Assembly: GCA_964446385.1 (NCBI GenBank)
Contig: CAYUOH010000011.1
Location: 1 to 64,000, forward strand
DNA: 64,000 bases
Reading direction: 5' to 3'
From: CAYSRC01 sp964446385
GTDB taxonomy: Bacteria; Bacillota; Clostridia; Oscillospirales; Ruminococcaceae
Part shown: positions 1-8,890 of the stretch, one piece after another
Layout of the letters: every line of letters begins with the position of its first letter
How positions within the stretch are numbered: the stretch's first letter is position 1
Notes under the pieces: model-generated
The model's database searches: none
Seen by the model: only the letters and a program-made list of their open reading frames with translations
Told to the model about the DNA's origin: nothing
Made by a program: the position numbers and the translations under genes

Positions 1-337
1 TGATCTGCTGTGACAGCTCGTGATATCGATCCGTCGCAGCTTTTGTTTTTTCAACAAGTGTTTCATAGTCGGTGATGTTATTTTCCGTCAGGAAATTGAT
101 GGTCTGAGCCATCTGTTTCAGGTTAAAGACCTTCGCCCAGCGCTCGTAACCGGGCCCTTTCCCAGACTGAAGTTTGGCCTGGATATCCACCAGTAGATTG
201 ACCTTGGCCGGATTTCTTCGGTAAGGGGATTTTGTTTTTGGCGTATGTACGGTCTTTCCGAGAATCGCGGATCTCAGTTCTTCATCAGAATATCCTTCAC
301 CAAGGGATCGTAATCTTGTGAATTTCTGTTGGCCACT
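1..337 (-). pseudogene. Relaxase/mobilization protein, C-terminal fragment (frameshifted, runs off window)
   Basis: Read leftward, this frame is open from about 337 to the window edge. It encodes a stretch I recognise as the C-terminal part of relaxases from clostridial integrative conjugative elements, with the landmarks LGEGYSDEELRSAILG, KVNLLVDIQAKLQSGKGPGYERWAKVFNLKQ cut at the usual places, and FLTENNITDY. These relaxases nick oriT and pilot the transferred strand. The segment is in a different frame from the relaxase part encoded just upstream (297-854), and the change falls near 338. The residues normally lying between the YEVK-like motif and the FTRL-like motif are also missing. The gene is therefore broken by a short deletion plus a frameshift. 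Family recognition is from memory; the break is seen directly. Confidence 0.8.
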
Positions 338-854
338 GCTTCACTTCATAGCCGGAATCCATCATCAGCTTGAGGAAAGCATCAAAACCAGCTGGCTTTT
401 GTGCCATGACGGCATCGATGGTCTGTCTCAGCTTCTCCTGCCAGGATAATGGTTTCTTGTCACCCAGCCACTTGCCATAGTGAGACGGTCCCTGCTTTGG
501 AGCTTCGATAATCGAGAGTCCGTTCTCAAGGCAATGCTTGCTGATTTTGCTGATATTCTCAGGTGTCATCGCCAAAGCATTTTCATCTGGATCGTGATAG
601 GTTTTGTACCATCCGGATGGAGCAGCAAACCTTGCGGGCTCTTTCTCTCTTGTTTCCAAATATTCGATGACGTCATCTAATTTGATTTTATATTTCCGTG
701 TTTTCTTCCCACTGTTGATGCAGGGGACCAGACCGTTGTCCAGTAAATGGGCAGCAGTTTTCTTGCTGATATTGCATATTCTGTAGAACTGATCCTTGGT
801 TATAACCGGCGGATAGAGCTTGTAAAGAAGCTGATATTTGCTCTTTTTTTTCAT
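297..854 (-). pseudogene. Chimeric ORF: element-type HTH protein fused to internal relaxase segment
   Basis: 185 codons from an ATG at 854 with an AAGGGTG ribosome binding site. Residues 1-83 match a small helix-turn-helix/excisionase-like protein common in clostridial conjugative elements (YPPVITKDQFYRICNISK, then GLVPC..GKKTRKYKI). From about residue 84 the sequence switches abruptly to relaxase (HCLENGLSIIEAPKQGPSHY, then DKKPLSWQEKLR, FDAFLKLMMDSGYEVK) and stops at 297 where the relaxase frame is lost. The in-frame join suggests a deletion that removed the rest of the HTH gene and the N-terminal catalytic part of the relaxase, so neither function should survive intact. The HTH half might still be made. 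The longer frame up to 956 has no better start. Confidence 0.75.
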
Positions 855-932
855 GGATTTCACCCTTCCTTTTTTGACTGTCAACGGCAGGTGAGCCATG
901 ATTTTTATCGAAAAACAATAAATAATGGGTCT

Positions 933-1008
933 CAGTTCTCTCCTGAAAATTATCATAACGCCGGAGTGCTTTGCGCTCCAGGCATTTCAGTTCTCTCCTA
1001 GTTCTCTC
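933..1008. repeat. Three direct repeats AGTTCTCTC near the tRNA junction
   Basis: CAGTTCTCTCCT occurs at 933-944 and 988-999, and a third AGTTCTCTC follows at once at 1000-1008. A small inverted repeat (GGAGTGC/GCGCTCC) lies between the first two. The repeats are within about 260 bases of the partial tRNA-Ser, the spacing expected of integrase arm-type or excisionase sites at the end of an integrated element. That function is inference. The rest of 855-1190 shows no gene. Confidence 0.45.
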
Positions 1009-1194
1009 TTTTTTCCAAAAAAGTGCTCTTTTTTGCCCAAAATCGGGGGTATCCCGAAAGCATTCGAACCCAACGGTTTTGAGGCTTTTAAGGACTTTCT
1101 AATCGGCGTAACCCCTGATATGCCTACGTTTTACGTTCCTCCATCTTCTTTCAAAATCCGCTAAAATCCACTTGCTTATGAATGGAGGGAACGT

Positions 1195-1250
1195 CTCGAA
1201 ATCAGGTGACGGGCAACCGTCCGTGGGTTCGAATCCCACCCGCTCCGCCA
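1195..1250 (+). tRNA. Partial tRNA-Ser(CGA), 3' half only (attachment-site scar)
   Basis: Starts at the anticodon loop CTCGAAA (anticodon CGA), followed by a serine-type variable arm (GACGG-GCAA-CCGTC), an intact T arm (GTGGG-TTCGAAT-CCCAC), the acceptor 3' strand CCGCTCC, discriminator G and an encoded CCA. Upstream there is no D arm, and the sequence left of the loop cannot pair with the anticodon 3' strand. Only the 3' half is present, so this is not a working tRNA gene. Element integration into tRNA-Ser at the anticodon loop leaves exactly such a fragment. A complete copy is expected to the left, outside the window. Confidence 0.85.
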
Positions 1251-1260
1251 ATTAATGAAA

Positions 1261-1298
1261 AGCGGCTAAGATTAATTTCTTAGCCGCTTCTTTTATTT
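1261..1298 (+). terminator. Rho-independent terminator behind the tRNA-Ser fragment
   Basis: AGCGGCTAAG pairs with CTTAGCCGCT around an 8-base AT loop, followed by TCTTTTATTT. It lies 10 bases after the tRNA CCA end, so it is probably the original terminator of the tRNA-Ser gene. That would mark DNA right of 1195 as the host side of the junction. Confidence 0.8.
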
Positions 1299-1474
1299 AC
1301 TTCTTACCCGTAATTTCTCAATTATCCCACTTGTCAATAAAGATAATGTCTTCCGGAATTTACCTATTTTAAGTCATGGCTATTATTCTGTTCATTCCAC
1401 GTTATTCATACGTTTTCATCATTTTGCATTGTTATTAGCGCATTTCGATGATACAATTAAAAACAACGCTTCTA

Positions 1475-1553
1475 TGGCGCTGTATTGACGCCACGGCAGC
1501 GCTTTTTAGCTTCAAATGGTGAAAGCCCTGCTTTAATGGCAGGGCCTTTTTTT
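1475..1553 (+). promoter_or_regulatory. Two tandem terminator-like hairpins with an alternative pairing (possible attenuator leader)
   Basis: First structure: GCGCTG (1477-1482) can pair with CAGCGC (1497-1502), followed by TTTTT. TGGCG (1475-1479) can instead pair with CGCCA (1489-1493), which would block the first fold. The second hairpin, GCCCTGC-TTTAATG-GCAGGGC (1525-1545), is followed by CTTTTTTT and is a clear terminator. Both precede the broken XRE/helicase operon with no gene in front of them. They could end a small RNA or attenuate the operon; which one is unknown. The stretch 1299-1470 holds nothing else recognisable. Confidence 0.45.
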
Positions 1554-1570
1554 GTGCAAAGATATTGCAC
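1554..1570. promoter_or_regulatory. Inverted repeat GTGCAA-N5-TTGCAC ahead of the XRE remnant
   Basis: A perfect 6+6 inverted repeat with a 5-base spacer sits 20 bases upstream of the XRE remnant start codon and just before its GGAGGGG ribosome binding site (1576-1582). An operator bound by the operon's own XRE protein is a reasonable guess. The same bases could instead be a small hairpin in the leader. Confidence 0.35.
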
Positions 1571-1590
1571 GATTCGGAGGGGACTCGGTC

Positions 1591-1694
1591 ATGGTAAGCT
1601 ATAAAAACTCTGGAAACTTCTCATCGATAAGAAGATGAGAAAGAAAGACCTTTGTGAAAAGGCCTGCATTAAATGGAGTATTTACATATGCTAA
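1591..1694 (+). pseudogene. XRE/Cro-like regulator, frameshifted and truncated
   Basis: ATG at 1591 follows GGAGGGG and begins MVSYK. The run of five A at 1602-1606 would need a sixth to continue as the familiar small XRE protein with KLWKLLIDKKM and KKDL; instead the start frame hits TGA. In the correct frame the protein runs through LWKLLIDKKMRKKDLCEKA and then departs from the family, ending at TAA 1692-1694 inside the start of the helicase. So there is a one-base deletion in an A run plus loss of the C-terminal half. Small XRE genes of this type precede PLD-helicase genes in related element cargo, by my recollection of the family. Confidence 0.7.
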
Positions 1695-4600
1695 AACCCG
1701 GCTTATACGAACAGGTCATCAATAAAGAAATCTCCCAGGAGCTTGACACCGCGACGGACAGGCTCTCTCAGACTGCGCCCATTGATGACGCGGAGGCATC
1801 CCGGGTTTTAGCAAAGTACGTCACCGAGATTATCGAAAAGGGTCTCGATAATGTCAAGGATAACGGCGGCAATCTGCATTCACAGGTGAGCCTTGCCAAC
1901 AAGATCGTCTCGTTGATTCGGCATGAAACCGAAGAAACTGCTTTTGATGGGCTGACAGTAGACCAGCGCGCGGAGCAGCTTCTCGCGCTGTTAAACAAGG
2001 AAAATTCTGTCTACGCGCTGGATGAGCGCCGCGCTGTGGTACGCCCAGAGACTTCCATTGCTCAGAGCAGCCTGTTCACCGGTGCAATCCACGAGCCGAG
2101 TATGTTCACCGAACTAAAAAAGGAGATCCTCTCCTGCGACCGTATCGATATGCTGGTATCCTTCGTTAAGTGGAGTGGCCTGCGGCTCATCATCGACGAG
2201 CTTCGCAGCTTCACACAGAACGGCGGCAAGTTGCGGGTCATCACTACCTCCTATATGGGCGCAACAGATGTGAAGGCCGTGGAAGAACTTCGGCAGCTAT
2301 CAGGTGCGGAGATTAAGGTCTCCTACGATACCAAGCGCACCCGCCTGCACGCAAAGACCTATGTATTCTACCGCAACACCGGTTTCACCACCGCCTATGT
2401 CGGCTCATCGAACCTCTCCAACGCCGCCATTTCCAGCGGACTCGAATGGAACGTCAAGGTTACCGTAAAGGATCTGCCGAACACGATTCAAAAGATCGCC
2501 GCGACCTTTGAAAGCTACTGGAATTCCGCCGATTTTGAGGACTACACCGGTGAGCAGCGGGAGCGGCTGGAACGGGCGCTGAAGGCGGAGAAGTAATTTG
2601 AAAGCAACGGAGACCGACCGTACATATTCTATATCACGCCATATCCCTATCAGCAGGAGATTCTGGACAAGCTGGACGCCGAGCGCAAGGTACGTGGTCT
2701 CTATCGCAATCTTGTGGTAGCAGCCACCGGTACCGGGAAGACGGTCATCTCCGCTTTTGACTATAAGCGCTTTTGTCATGAGCACAAGGGACAGCCCTGC
2801 CGTCTGCTGTTTGTGGCGCACCGGGAGGAAATTCTCAAGCAGAGTATCGGCTGCTTCCGTGGTGTGCTAAAGAACGCCAACTTCGGTGACCTGTTCGTCG
2901 GCGGGTACAACAAGCCCGAGAACATCGACCACCTGTTCATGTCCATCCAAACCTTCAATTCGCAGGATTGGGTGAACAAAACCTCGCCGGAATTCTACGA
3001 TTACATCATCGTGGATGAGTTCCATCACGCGGCAGCTCCCACCTATCAAAAACTGATGACTCACTATAACCCCAAAATTCTCCTCGGCCCCACTGCCACG
3101 CCTGAACGCATGGATGGCAAGAGTGTAACCGAGTATTTCGGTGACCGCATCGCGGCGGAGATCCGCCTGCCGGAGGCCATCGACCGCAAGCTGCTCTGCC
3201 CCTTCCAGTATTTCGGCGTTACTGATACCATCGACCTCAACGGTTTGAAGTGGACTCGCGGCGGCTACGATAAGACCGAGCTGTCGAACGTATATGTGAT
3301 GAACACCGGAGTCGCTAAACTCCGCTGCAATATGATCATCAGCGCACTGATGAAATACACCACCGACATAAACGAAGTGAAAGGACTGGGATTCTGCGTA
3401 TCTGTGGCACACGCGGAGTTCATGTCCGGCTATTTTTGCGCCAGCGGCATTCCCTCCATGTTCCTGACCGGAGATTCTCCGGACGAGGAGCGTAACACCG
3501 CAAAAAAGCGGCTCGTTTCCGGCGATGTGCGCTTCATCTTTGTCGTGGATATCTACAATGAGGGCGTTGATATCCCGGAGGTCAACACCGTGCTGTTCCT
3601 GCGACCTACGGAATCGCTGACCATCTTCCTGCAGCAACTGGGGCGTGGCCTTCGCCTTGCTGAAAATAAAGAATGCCTGACCGTGCTGGATTTCATTGGT
3701 CAGGCAAACAAGAAATATAACTTTGAGGATAAATTCTCAGCGTTGCTGTACAACACTACCCGCAGCGTGCAGCGTGAAATAAAAGACGGCTTTATGTCTG
3801 TCCCTAAAGGCTGCTATATCCAGTTGGAGCGCAAAGCAAAGGAGTACATTCTCGATAACATTCGTTCCTCTTTCGGCGTACGAGCCGGGCTTGTCACATG
3901 CCTCGTCACATTTGAAGAGGACAGTGGGAAGCCGCTAACGCTCAGTAACTTTCTCGAATATTACCGTCTCGACCCGCGCAGCCTCTATATCCGCGGCAGC
4001 TTCTCGCGATTGTGTGTACTGGCCGGTGTACGGGATGATTTCATCGAGCCGCTGGAGGAAGTGCTTACCAAGGCCTTCCCGCGCATCTGCGCCATTGATT
4101 CACGCCGCTGGATAACATTCCTTCTGAAGCTGCTCGACAATCTGGATACCACAGATTTTGCAAAGCTTCCGCCTATGGAAGCATCTATGCTGCGGATGTT
4201 CTACTGCACCGTTTGGCAGGATTCTGCGGAAAAACTTTCGAGCGAGGCAGTGTGGGATAACCTTTACGCGCTTTCGGACAGTCCCACAATGCTCGCAGAG
4301 CTCAAAGAGCTACTCCGCTACAACATGAACCGCATCGACTTTATCGACGAGCCGGTACCGCTGGGCTTTGATTGCCCTCTGGACCTGCACTGCACCTATA
4401 CCCGTGACCAGCTGCTCCTGGCGCTGGGTTTCATGATGCCGACAACCGTGCGTGAGGGTGTCAAGTGGCTGCCGGAGCGAAAGTGCGACGTGTTCATGGT
4501 CACACTCAACAAGTCTGACAAGGAGTATTCGCCGACCACCATGTACAACGACTACTCCATTAACGACTGGATGTTCCACTGGCAGAGCCAGAGCACGACA

Positions 4601-4837
4601 TCAAGCGATTCTCCTACCGGTCAGCGCTACATCCACCACAGGGAGCACGGCACGAAAGTGCTGCTCTTTGTGCGGGAGTTCAAAACCGATATTGCCGGTG
4701 CTGCACCGTATACCTTCCTCGGCATTGCCGACTATATGCACCATGAGGGCAGCCGCCCAATGAATATAAATTACAAACTGCATCGGGCTATCCCGGCGAA
4801 ATATCTGAGAAAAACGAACAAACTGGTGGTGGGATAG
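1688..4837 (+). pseudogene. PLD-like nuclease / SF2 helicase / DUF3427 protein, interrupted by one in-frame TAA
   Basis: One reading frame of 1,050 codons carries three domains and is broken only by TAA at 2594-2596. Residues 150-300 are phospholipase D-like (LHAKTYVFYR and GSSNLS). About 320-650 is a superfamily 2 helicase: Walker A AATGTGKT, motif II DEFHH, GPTATPER, and motif VI QQLGRGLRLAE. The remainder matches DUF3427. The upstream half ends ...ALKAEK and the downstream frame continues directly FESNG, so the stop replaces a single codon, with no frameshift. The start at 1688 (GGAG, 9-base gap) is preferred to 1673. A GTG at 2714 could restart only at Walker A. Such proteins are predicted to act on nucleic acid in defence or repair; here activity is doubtful. 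Confidence 0.85.
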
Positions 4838-4965
4838 ATGACCGAAGCCGTCGCTGCCCTTATCTGGGACAAGGATAAATTCATGATCTGCCAGCGCCCG
4901 GTGCAAAAAGCTCGGCGGATGAGATGATTCTTGAAATGATAACCGAGGTATACGCGCATGGATGA
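4838..4965 (+). pseudogene. NUDIX hydrolase (MutT-like) with internal deletion
   Basis: Begins immediately after the helicase stop with MTEAVAALIWDKDKFMICQR, a typical MutT-like N-terminus, and then runs to a stop after RRMR. In the neighbouring frame the DNA resumes as SADEMILEMITEVYAHG, a typical C-terminus of the same family. Roughly 80 residues, including the whole GX5EX7REUXEEXGU catalytic box, are missing between the two pieces. The gene is dead. In the intact arrangement this enzyme would be translationally coupled to the helicase and would hydrolyse modified nucleotides. Confidence 0.75.
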
Positions 4966-5518
4966 CCGCTACATAGCCTTTGACGTGGAGACGCCGAATT
5001 ACGCAAATGACCGCATGAGCGCCATTGGCATATCCGTTATCGACCACGGGACCATTGTGGACGATTACTACACGCTGGTAAACCCGGAGGCGCACTTCGA
5101 TTCTTTCAACGTCCGTCTAACCGGAATCACGCCGCAGATGGTCGAGGACAAGCCCACCTTCGGGGATCTGTGGGAAGAAATAGAGCCTCTCATGTCCGGG
5201 GGTATTCTCATCGCACACAACGCGCCCTTTGATATGCGGGTGCTGGCGCAGTGCATTACCGCATACGATATCGACTGGCAACTGACAGCACGCTACGCCT
5301 GCACCTGCCAGATGGGGCGTGCCTGCTACCCGGAGCTCAGCAACCACCAGCTCAACACCATGTGCGAGTATCTTGACATTACGCTCGACCATCACAAAGC
5401 CTCAAGCGACAGCCATGCCTGCGCGGAGTTGCTGCTGGACTATATACGCCACCGCCTTAATATCCGGCGCTATGTACGGCAGTATGATCTCGCGCAGCGC
5501 TGCACCCGGAGGTTCTGA
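4958..5518 (+). CDS. DnaQ-like 3'-5' exonuclease (DEDDh)
   Basis: 186 residues, intact. Exonuclease motifs are in order: AFDVET (residues 8-13; Asp and Glu bind the two metals), AHNAPFD (about 87-93) and HKASSDSHACAELL (about 147-160; the final His and Asp of DEDDh). It resembles the epsilon/polymerase III-type proofreading exonuclease domain but stands alone and is short. The start overlaps the tail of the NUDIX remnant by 8 bases and has GAGG upstream, implying translational coupling in the ancestral operon. It is the only undamaged gene of the helicase-NUDIX group and probably trimmed DNA ends for that system. It could also be a generic repair exonuclease. The 78 bases after it hold no gene. 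Confidence 0.85.
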   Translation: MDDRYIAFDVETPNYANDRMSAIGISVIDHGTIVDDYYTLVNPEAHFDSFNVRLTGITPQMVEDKPTFGDLWEEIEPLMSGGILIAHNAPFDMRVLAQCITAYDIDWQLTARYACTCQMGRACYPELSNHQLNTMCEYLDITLDHHKASSDSHACAELLLDYIRHRLNIRRYVRQYDLAQRCTRRF

Positions 5519-5596
5519 TTTGATGGTTGCTCAACTCCCTCATAACCACGTTGTATTATCATTCTTTAACAATCTCCTTACTCCAGAGGTACTGCT

Positions 5597-8353
5597 GTGA
5601 ATTGTAATAACAATCTAATTTTGGCAAACGGGCAAGACAAGACACCGGATATTTTCTCTTGCCAATACAATAACAGCACACACAAATATGATGTGACCTA
5701 TCAAAGCGGGAAGCAGTATTCGTATAATCACAATTCCATCGAATGGGTAAGAGACCCGGAGGTGTTGAATCCGGCCTTCATGCATGTTGCTCATGGAAAT
5801 CGGGAACTGCTTAATATACATAGTATATTTGTTTTTCATGCCCGGAGCGAAGACTACTGGCACATATGTTTTACAAACGGTAACGGTCACACGTATCCAA
5901 GACGGGAACTGAAAGAAAGTATTTCGTGCCTCAGTGAAAAGAAATCATTAAATCGACTTGAGTACCTTAAACAGCTTGCCACAATTAACGAGTTAAAATC
6001 GGAAGATGGAATTATTCTGCTCAAAAAGCAATATGAGAAGCTTGATTTTGTCGACCGAAACTCCACGATGGCAAACTATCTGAACCCAAATGAACACACG
6101 ATCGAAGTATACAAAAAGTCCTGCCCCATCTTCCCTTTTGGAGGTAATGCCAGCCAATTCCAAGCTGTCAGATCAGCCCTTGAAAATCAAATCAGCGTCA
6201 TTCAAGGACCACCGGGAACCGGTAAAACGCAAAAGATTCTAAATATCATAGCAAATCTGCTGGTCGACGGAAAAACTGTTTTGGTTGTTTCAAATAACAA
6301 TTCGGCAACAGAAAATGTTGTCGAGAAGTTAGCTTCTGCAAAATATAATCTGGGCTTTCTCGCAGCGCCACTGGGAAATGCCGAAAATAAAAATGCTTTT
6401 ATACAGAATCAGACCGGAACATATCCCGATCTAGCAACATGGCATTGTGAAGCAGAGCAGCAGAAGAGTATTCTGCAAAAAGCTCAGGCACTGTCGACCG
6501 AGCTGTCAGGTGTTTTCTCACAACAAGAACGTCTTGCTAAGGCGCGTTTGGAGTTGGCTTCGCTTCGTACAGAGATTCACTATTTCGAAGAATATTGCAA
6601 AGAAACCGGGCGAATAGAGCTGGCAGTCCAGCCAAAACGCAAACTCGGTTCTAATCGGTTAATGCAGCTTTGGCAGGAGTGCAACGAGTTCTTTGAAAAG
6701 GACCACAGCATCTCATTTTGGTTTAAGATAAAAAGTGTGCTCTTTTACGGGATATCAGACTGGAAGTTTTTCAGAAGTGATTTGCCGTCAATTATTTCTT
6801 TGTTACAGGGGATATTTTACCGCTGCAAAGAGGGAGAACTGTGCGCCGAAATAGAGTAGCTTGAATCGGCGCTTGCGCAGGTACACGCAACGCAAAAGAT
6901 GGACGAATTGACTCAGCTTTCCTTGAAGCTGTTGCGCGCCAAACTGTTCGAACGCTATGACGGAGGTGCAGGACGAAAGCTTATTACAGATGATGATCTA
7001 TGGAAAGACGGCAAGTCCGTCGTCTCGGAGTATCCTATAGTGTTAAGCACAACATTCTCTTCCCGAAGCTGTCTGAAGGATGTTACCTATGATTACCTGA
7101 TTATGGACGAGGCCTCGCAGGTAGATGTCGCAACAGGAGCGCTCGCGCTGTCTTGTGCAAAAAATGCCGTGATCGTTGGCGATCTCAAGCAACTGCCAAA
7201 TGTGGTGAGCAGCGAAATGAAGAAGAGGAGCGATGCCATATTTGCCTCATTTCATCTTCCTAAAGGTTACTCGTTTTCGGATAACAGCTTACTAAAGTCG
7301 ATCTGCGATATTCTGCCAAATGTGCCACAAACACTGCTGAGAGAACACTACCGCTGTCACCCGAAAATAATCGGGTTCTGCAACGAAAAGTTTTATAATG
7401 GCGAGCTAGTTATCATGACCCAGGACAACGGAGAGGCGGATACCCTTAAAATATTTGAGACGAATCAGGGAAACCACCGCAGGGAGCATATAAATCAGCG
7501 TCAAATCGACGTTTTGACAAAAGAAGCATTACCGCTTCTAAAGGATACTGTGCCTGAAGAACTCGGCATAGTCGCGCCATACAGAGATCAGGCAAAGGAA
7601 ATCAGGAAACAACTTGGCAATGAAAAGATCGAAGTGCATACCGTCCACAAGTTTCAAGGGCGTGAAAAAGACACCATCGTGCTCACTACTGTTGACGACA
7701 CGGCAACCGATTTTTCGGATGATCCATATTTGATGAATGTTGCTATCTCGCGCGCAAAAAAGCGCTTGTTTCTTATCACATCTTCGAATGAGCAGCCAGC
7801 TGACAGTAATCTAAATGACCTGATATCATACATACGCTATAACAATTATCAGGAAATCCATAGCGAAATCTACTCTGTATTTGACCTATTATACCGTCAA
7901 TATACAGACGCACGGGTAGAATTTCTCAAAAAGCACGCCCGCGTTTCAGAATACGATTCCGAAAATATTATGTATAGTGCTATTTATGAGCTTCTAGAGC
8001 AGCGGCAACAGCTCTCTTTAAACATTATTTGTCATCAACCGCTCAATATGCTGATTCGCGACCCACATTTACTTAATGATGAGGAATGCCGATATGCAAT
8101 GAATACTGCCACTCATTTGGATTTTCTTATATATAATTGCATAAGGAAATCCCCAGTTCTTGCGATTGAGGTGGATGGTTTCCATTTTCACAAGGAAGGC
8201 ACCGTTCAGTATAAGCGTGACCGAATAAAGGATCACATTTTAAAACTTTATGGTATTCCTCTGCTGCGTTTTGCTACAAACGGCAGCGGTGAAATTGAGC
8301 AGATCGCCGCCGCTCTGGATAGCTATGCCCAGACCATGTCAAAACGCATTTAA
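5597..8353 (+). pseudogene. SF1 helicase (COG1112-type) with C-terminal PD-(D/E)XK-like nuclease, interrupted by one in-frame TAG
   Basis: A single frame of 919 codons is broken only by TAG at 6857-6859 (one change from CAG or GAG). It starts at GTG 5597 behind GAGGT. Helicase motifs: Walker A GPPGTGKT (about residue 206), motif II DEASQVD, motif III GDLKQLP, YRCHP, HTVHKFQGREKD, and motif VI VAISRAKKR. The last 120 residues carry HLDFLIYN...AIEVDGFHFH...YKRDR, consistent with a restriction-like nuclease domain. This family occurs in defence loci and plasmid cargo. By eye the gene is more AT-rich than its neighbours on both sides, suggesting separate insertion. The two halves could be expressed separately (an ATG exists at 6899), but each lacks motifs the other supplies. 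Confidence 0.85.
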
Positions 8354-8379
8354 GGATATCTTGCTATGAGTACAGAAAC

Positions 8380-8823
8380 ATGAGAATTCTCATCGACGCC
8401 GACGGCTGCCCGGTGGTGGACATCACCATCGCCGAGGCAAAAAGTAAAAATATCGAATGTCTGCTGCTCTGCGATACCTCACACGTGTTCGAAAAGCCCG
8501 GCGCTCGGACGCTGACCTACTCAAAAGGCGCGGACAGCGTGGACTTCGCATTGGTGAACATGGTTCAGCACGGCGATCTCGTGGTCACGCAGGATTATGG
8601 TCTTGCCGCCATGTGCCTTGCGAGAAACACTTTGGTGTTAAATCAAAACGGCATGGAGTACACAGCGGACAATATTGACGCGCTCCTAATGGAGCGCCAC
8701 ACGTCGAAGAAAATACGAAATTCCGGCGGACGGCTCAAAGGGCCGTCCAAACGCACTGCGGCGCAGGACGCCGCGTTTCGGGACAAGCTCACAGCGATTC
8801 TTTCAAGGGAGGGTCAGCGATGA
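8380..8823 (+). CDS. YaiI/YqxD family protein (DUF188, PIN-like fold)
   Basis: 147 residues beginning MRILIDADGCPVVD, the family signature, followed by GADSVDFALVNMV and DLVVTQDYGLAAM. The C-terminus SGGRLKGPSKRTAAQD is also characteristic. The length matches the family (about 150). The conserved acidic residues fit a PIN-like nuclease fold, but no biochemical role is established to my knowledge. It lies 26 bases after the helicase-nuclease and overlaps the next (dead) flavodoxin start by ATGA. Its GC-rich codon use resembles the PLD-helicase and exonuclease rather than the SF1 helicase gene in between, so the latter may have split an older operon. Confidence 0.85.
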   Translation: MRILIDADGCPVVDITIAEAKSKNIECLLLCDTSHVFEKPGARTLTYSKGADSVDFALVNMVQHGDLVVTQDYGLAAMCLARNTLVLNQNGMEYTADNIDALLMERHTSKKIRNSGGRLKGPSKRTAAQDAAFRDKLTAILSREGQR

Positions 8824-8867
8824 TCGTTTATTTTTCCGGCCCGGGCAACAGGTACTCTCGCTGCTGA
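8820..8867 (+). pseudogene. Flavodoxin-type protein stub (15 residues)
   Basis: ATG overlaps the stop of the DUF188 gene (ATGA). The peptide starts MIVYFSGPGN, matching the MI-YFSGTGNS phosphate-binding start of flavodoxin/EFR1-type flavoproteins, but stops after 15 residues and no further flavodoxin sequence follows. The normal T of the FMN loop is P. It is best read as the remaining start of a deleted gene. Confidence 0.6.
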
Positions 8868-8890
8868 TTGCTGTCCGTCATTCTTCTGTG

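Noticed and set aside
1195..1250. A complete tRNA-Ser gene
   Set aside because: No D arm or matching 5' acceptor strand, and the anticodon stem cannot form with the upstream bases.
2594..6859. Stop-codon reassignment or programmed readthrough to explain the in-frame TAA and TAG in two helicase genes
   Set aside because: TAA and TAG both end clear full-length genes here (TAG ends the first helicase frame itself and nfnB), and the adjacent XRE and NUDIX genes are also broken. Ordinary decay is simpler.
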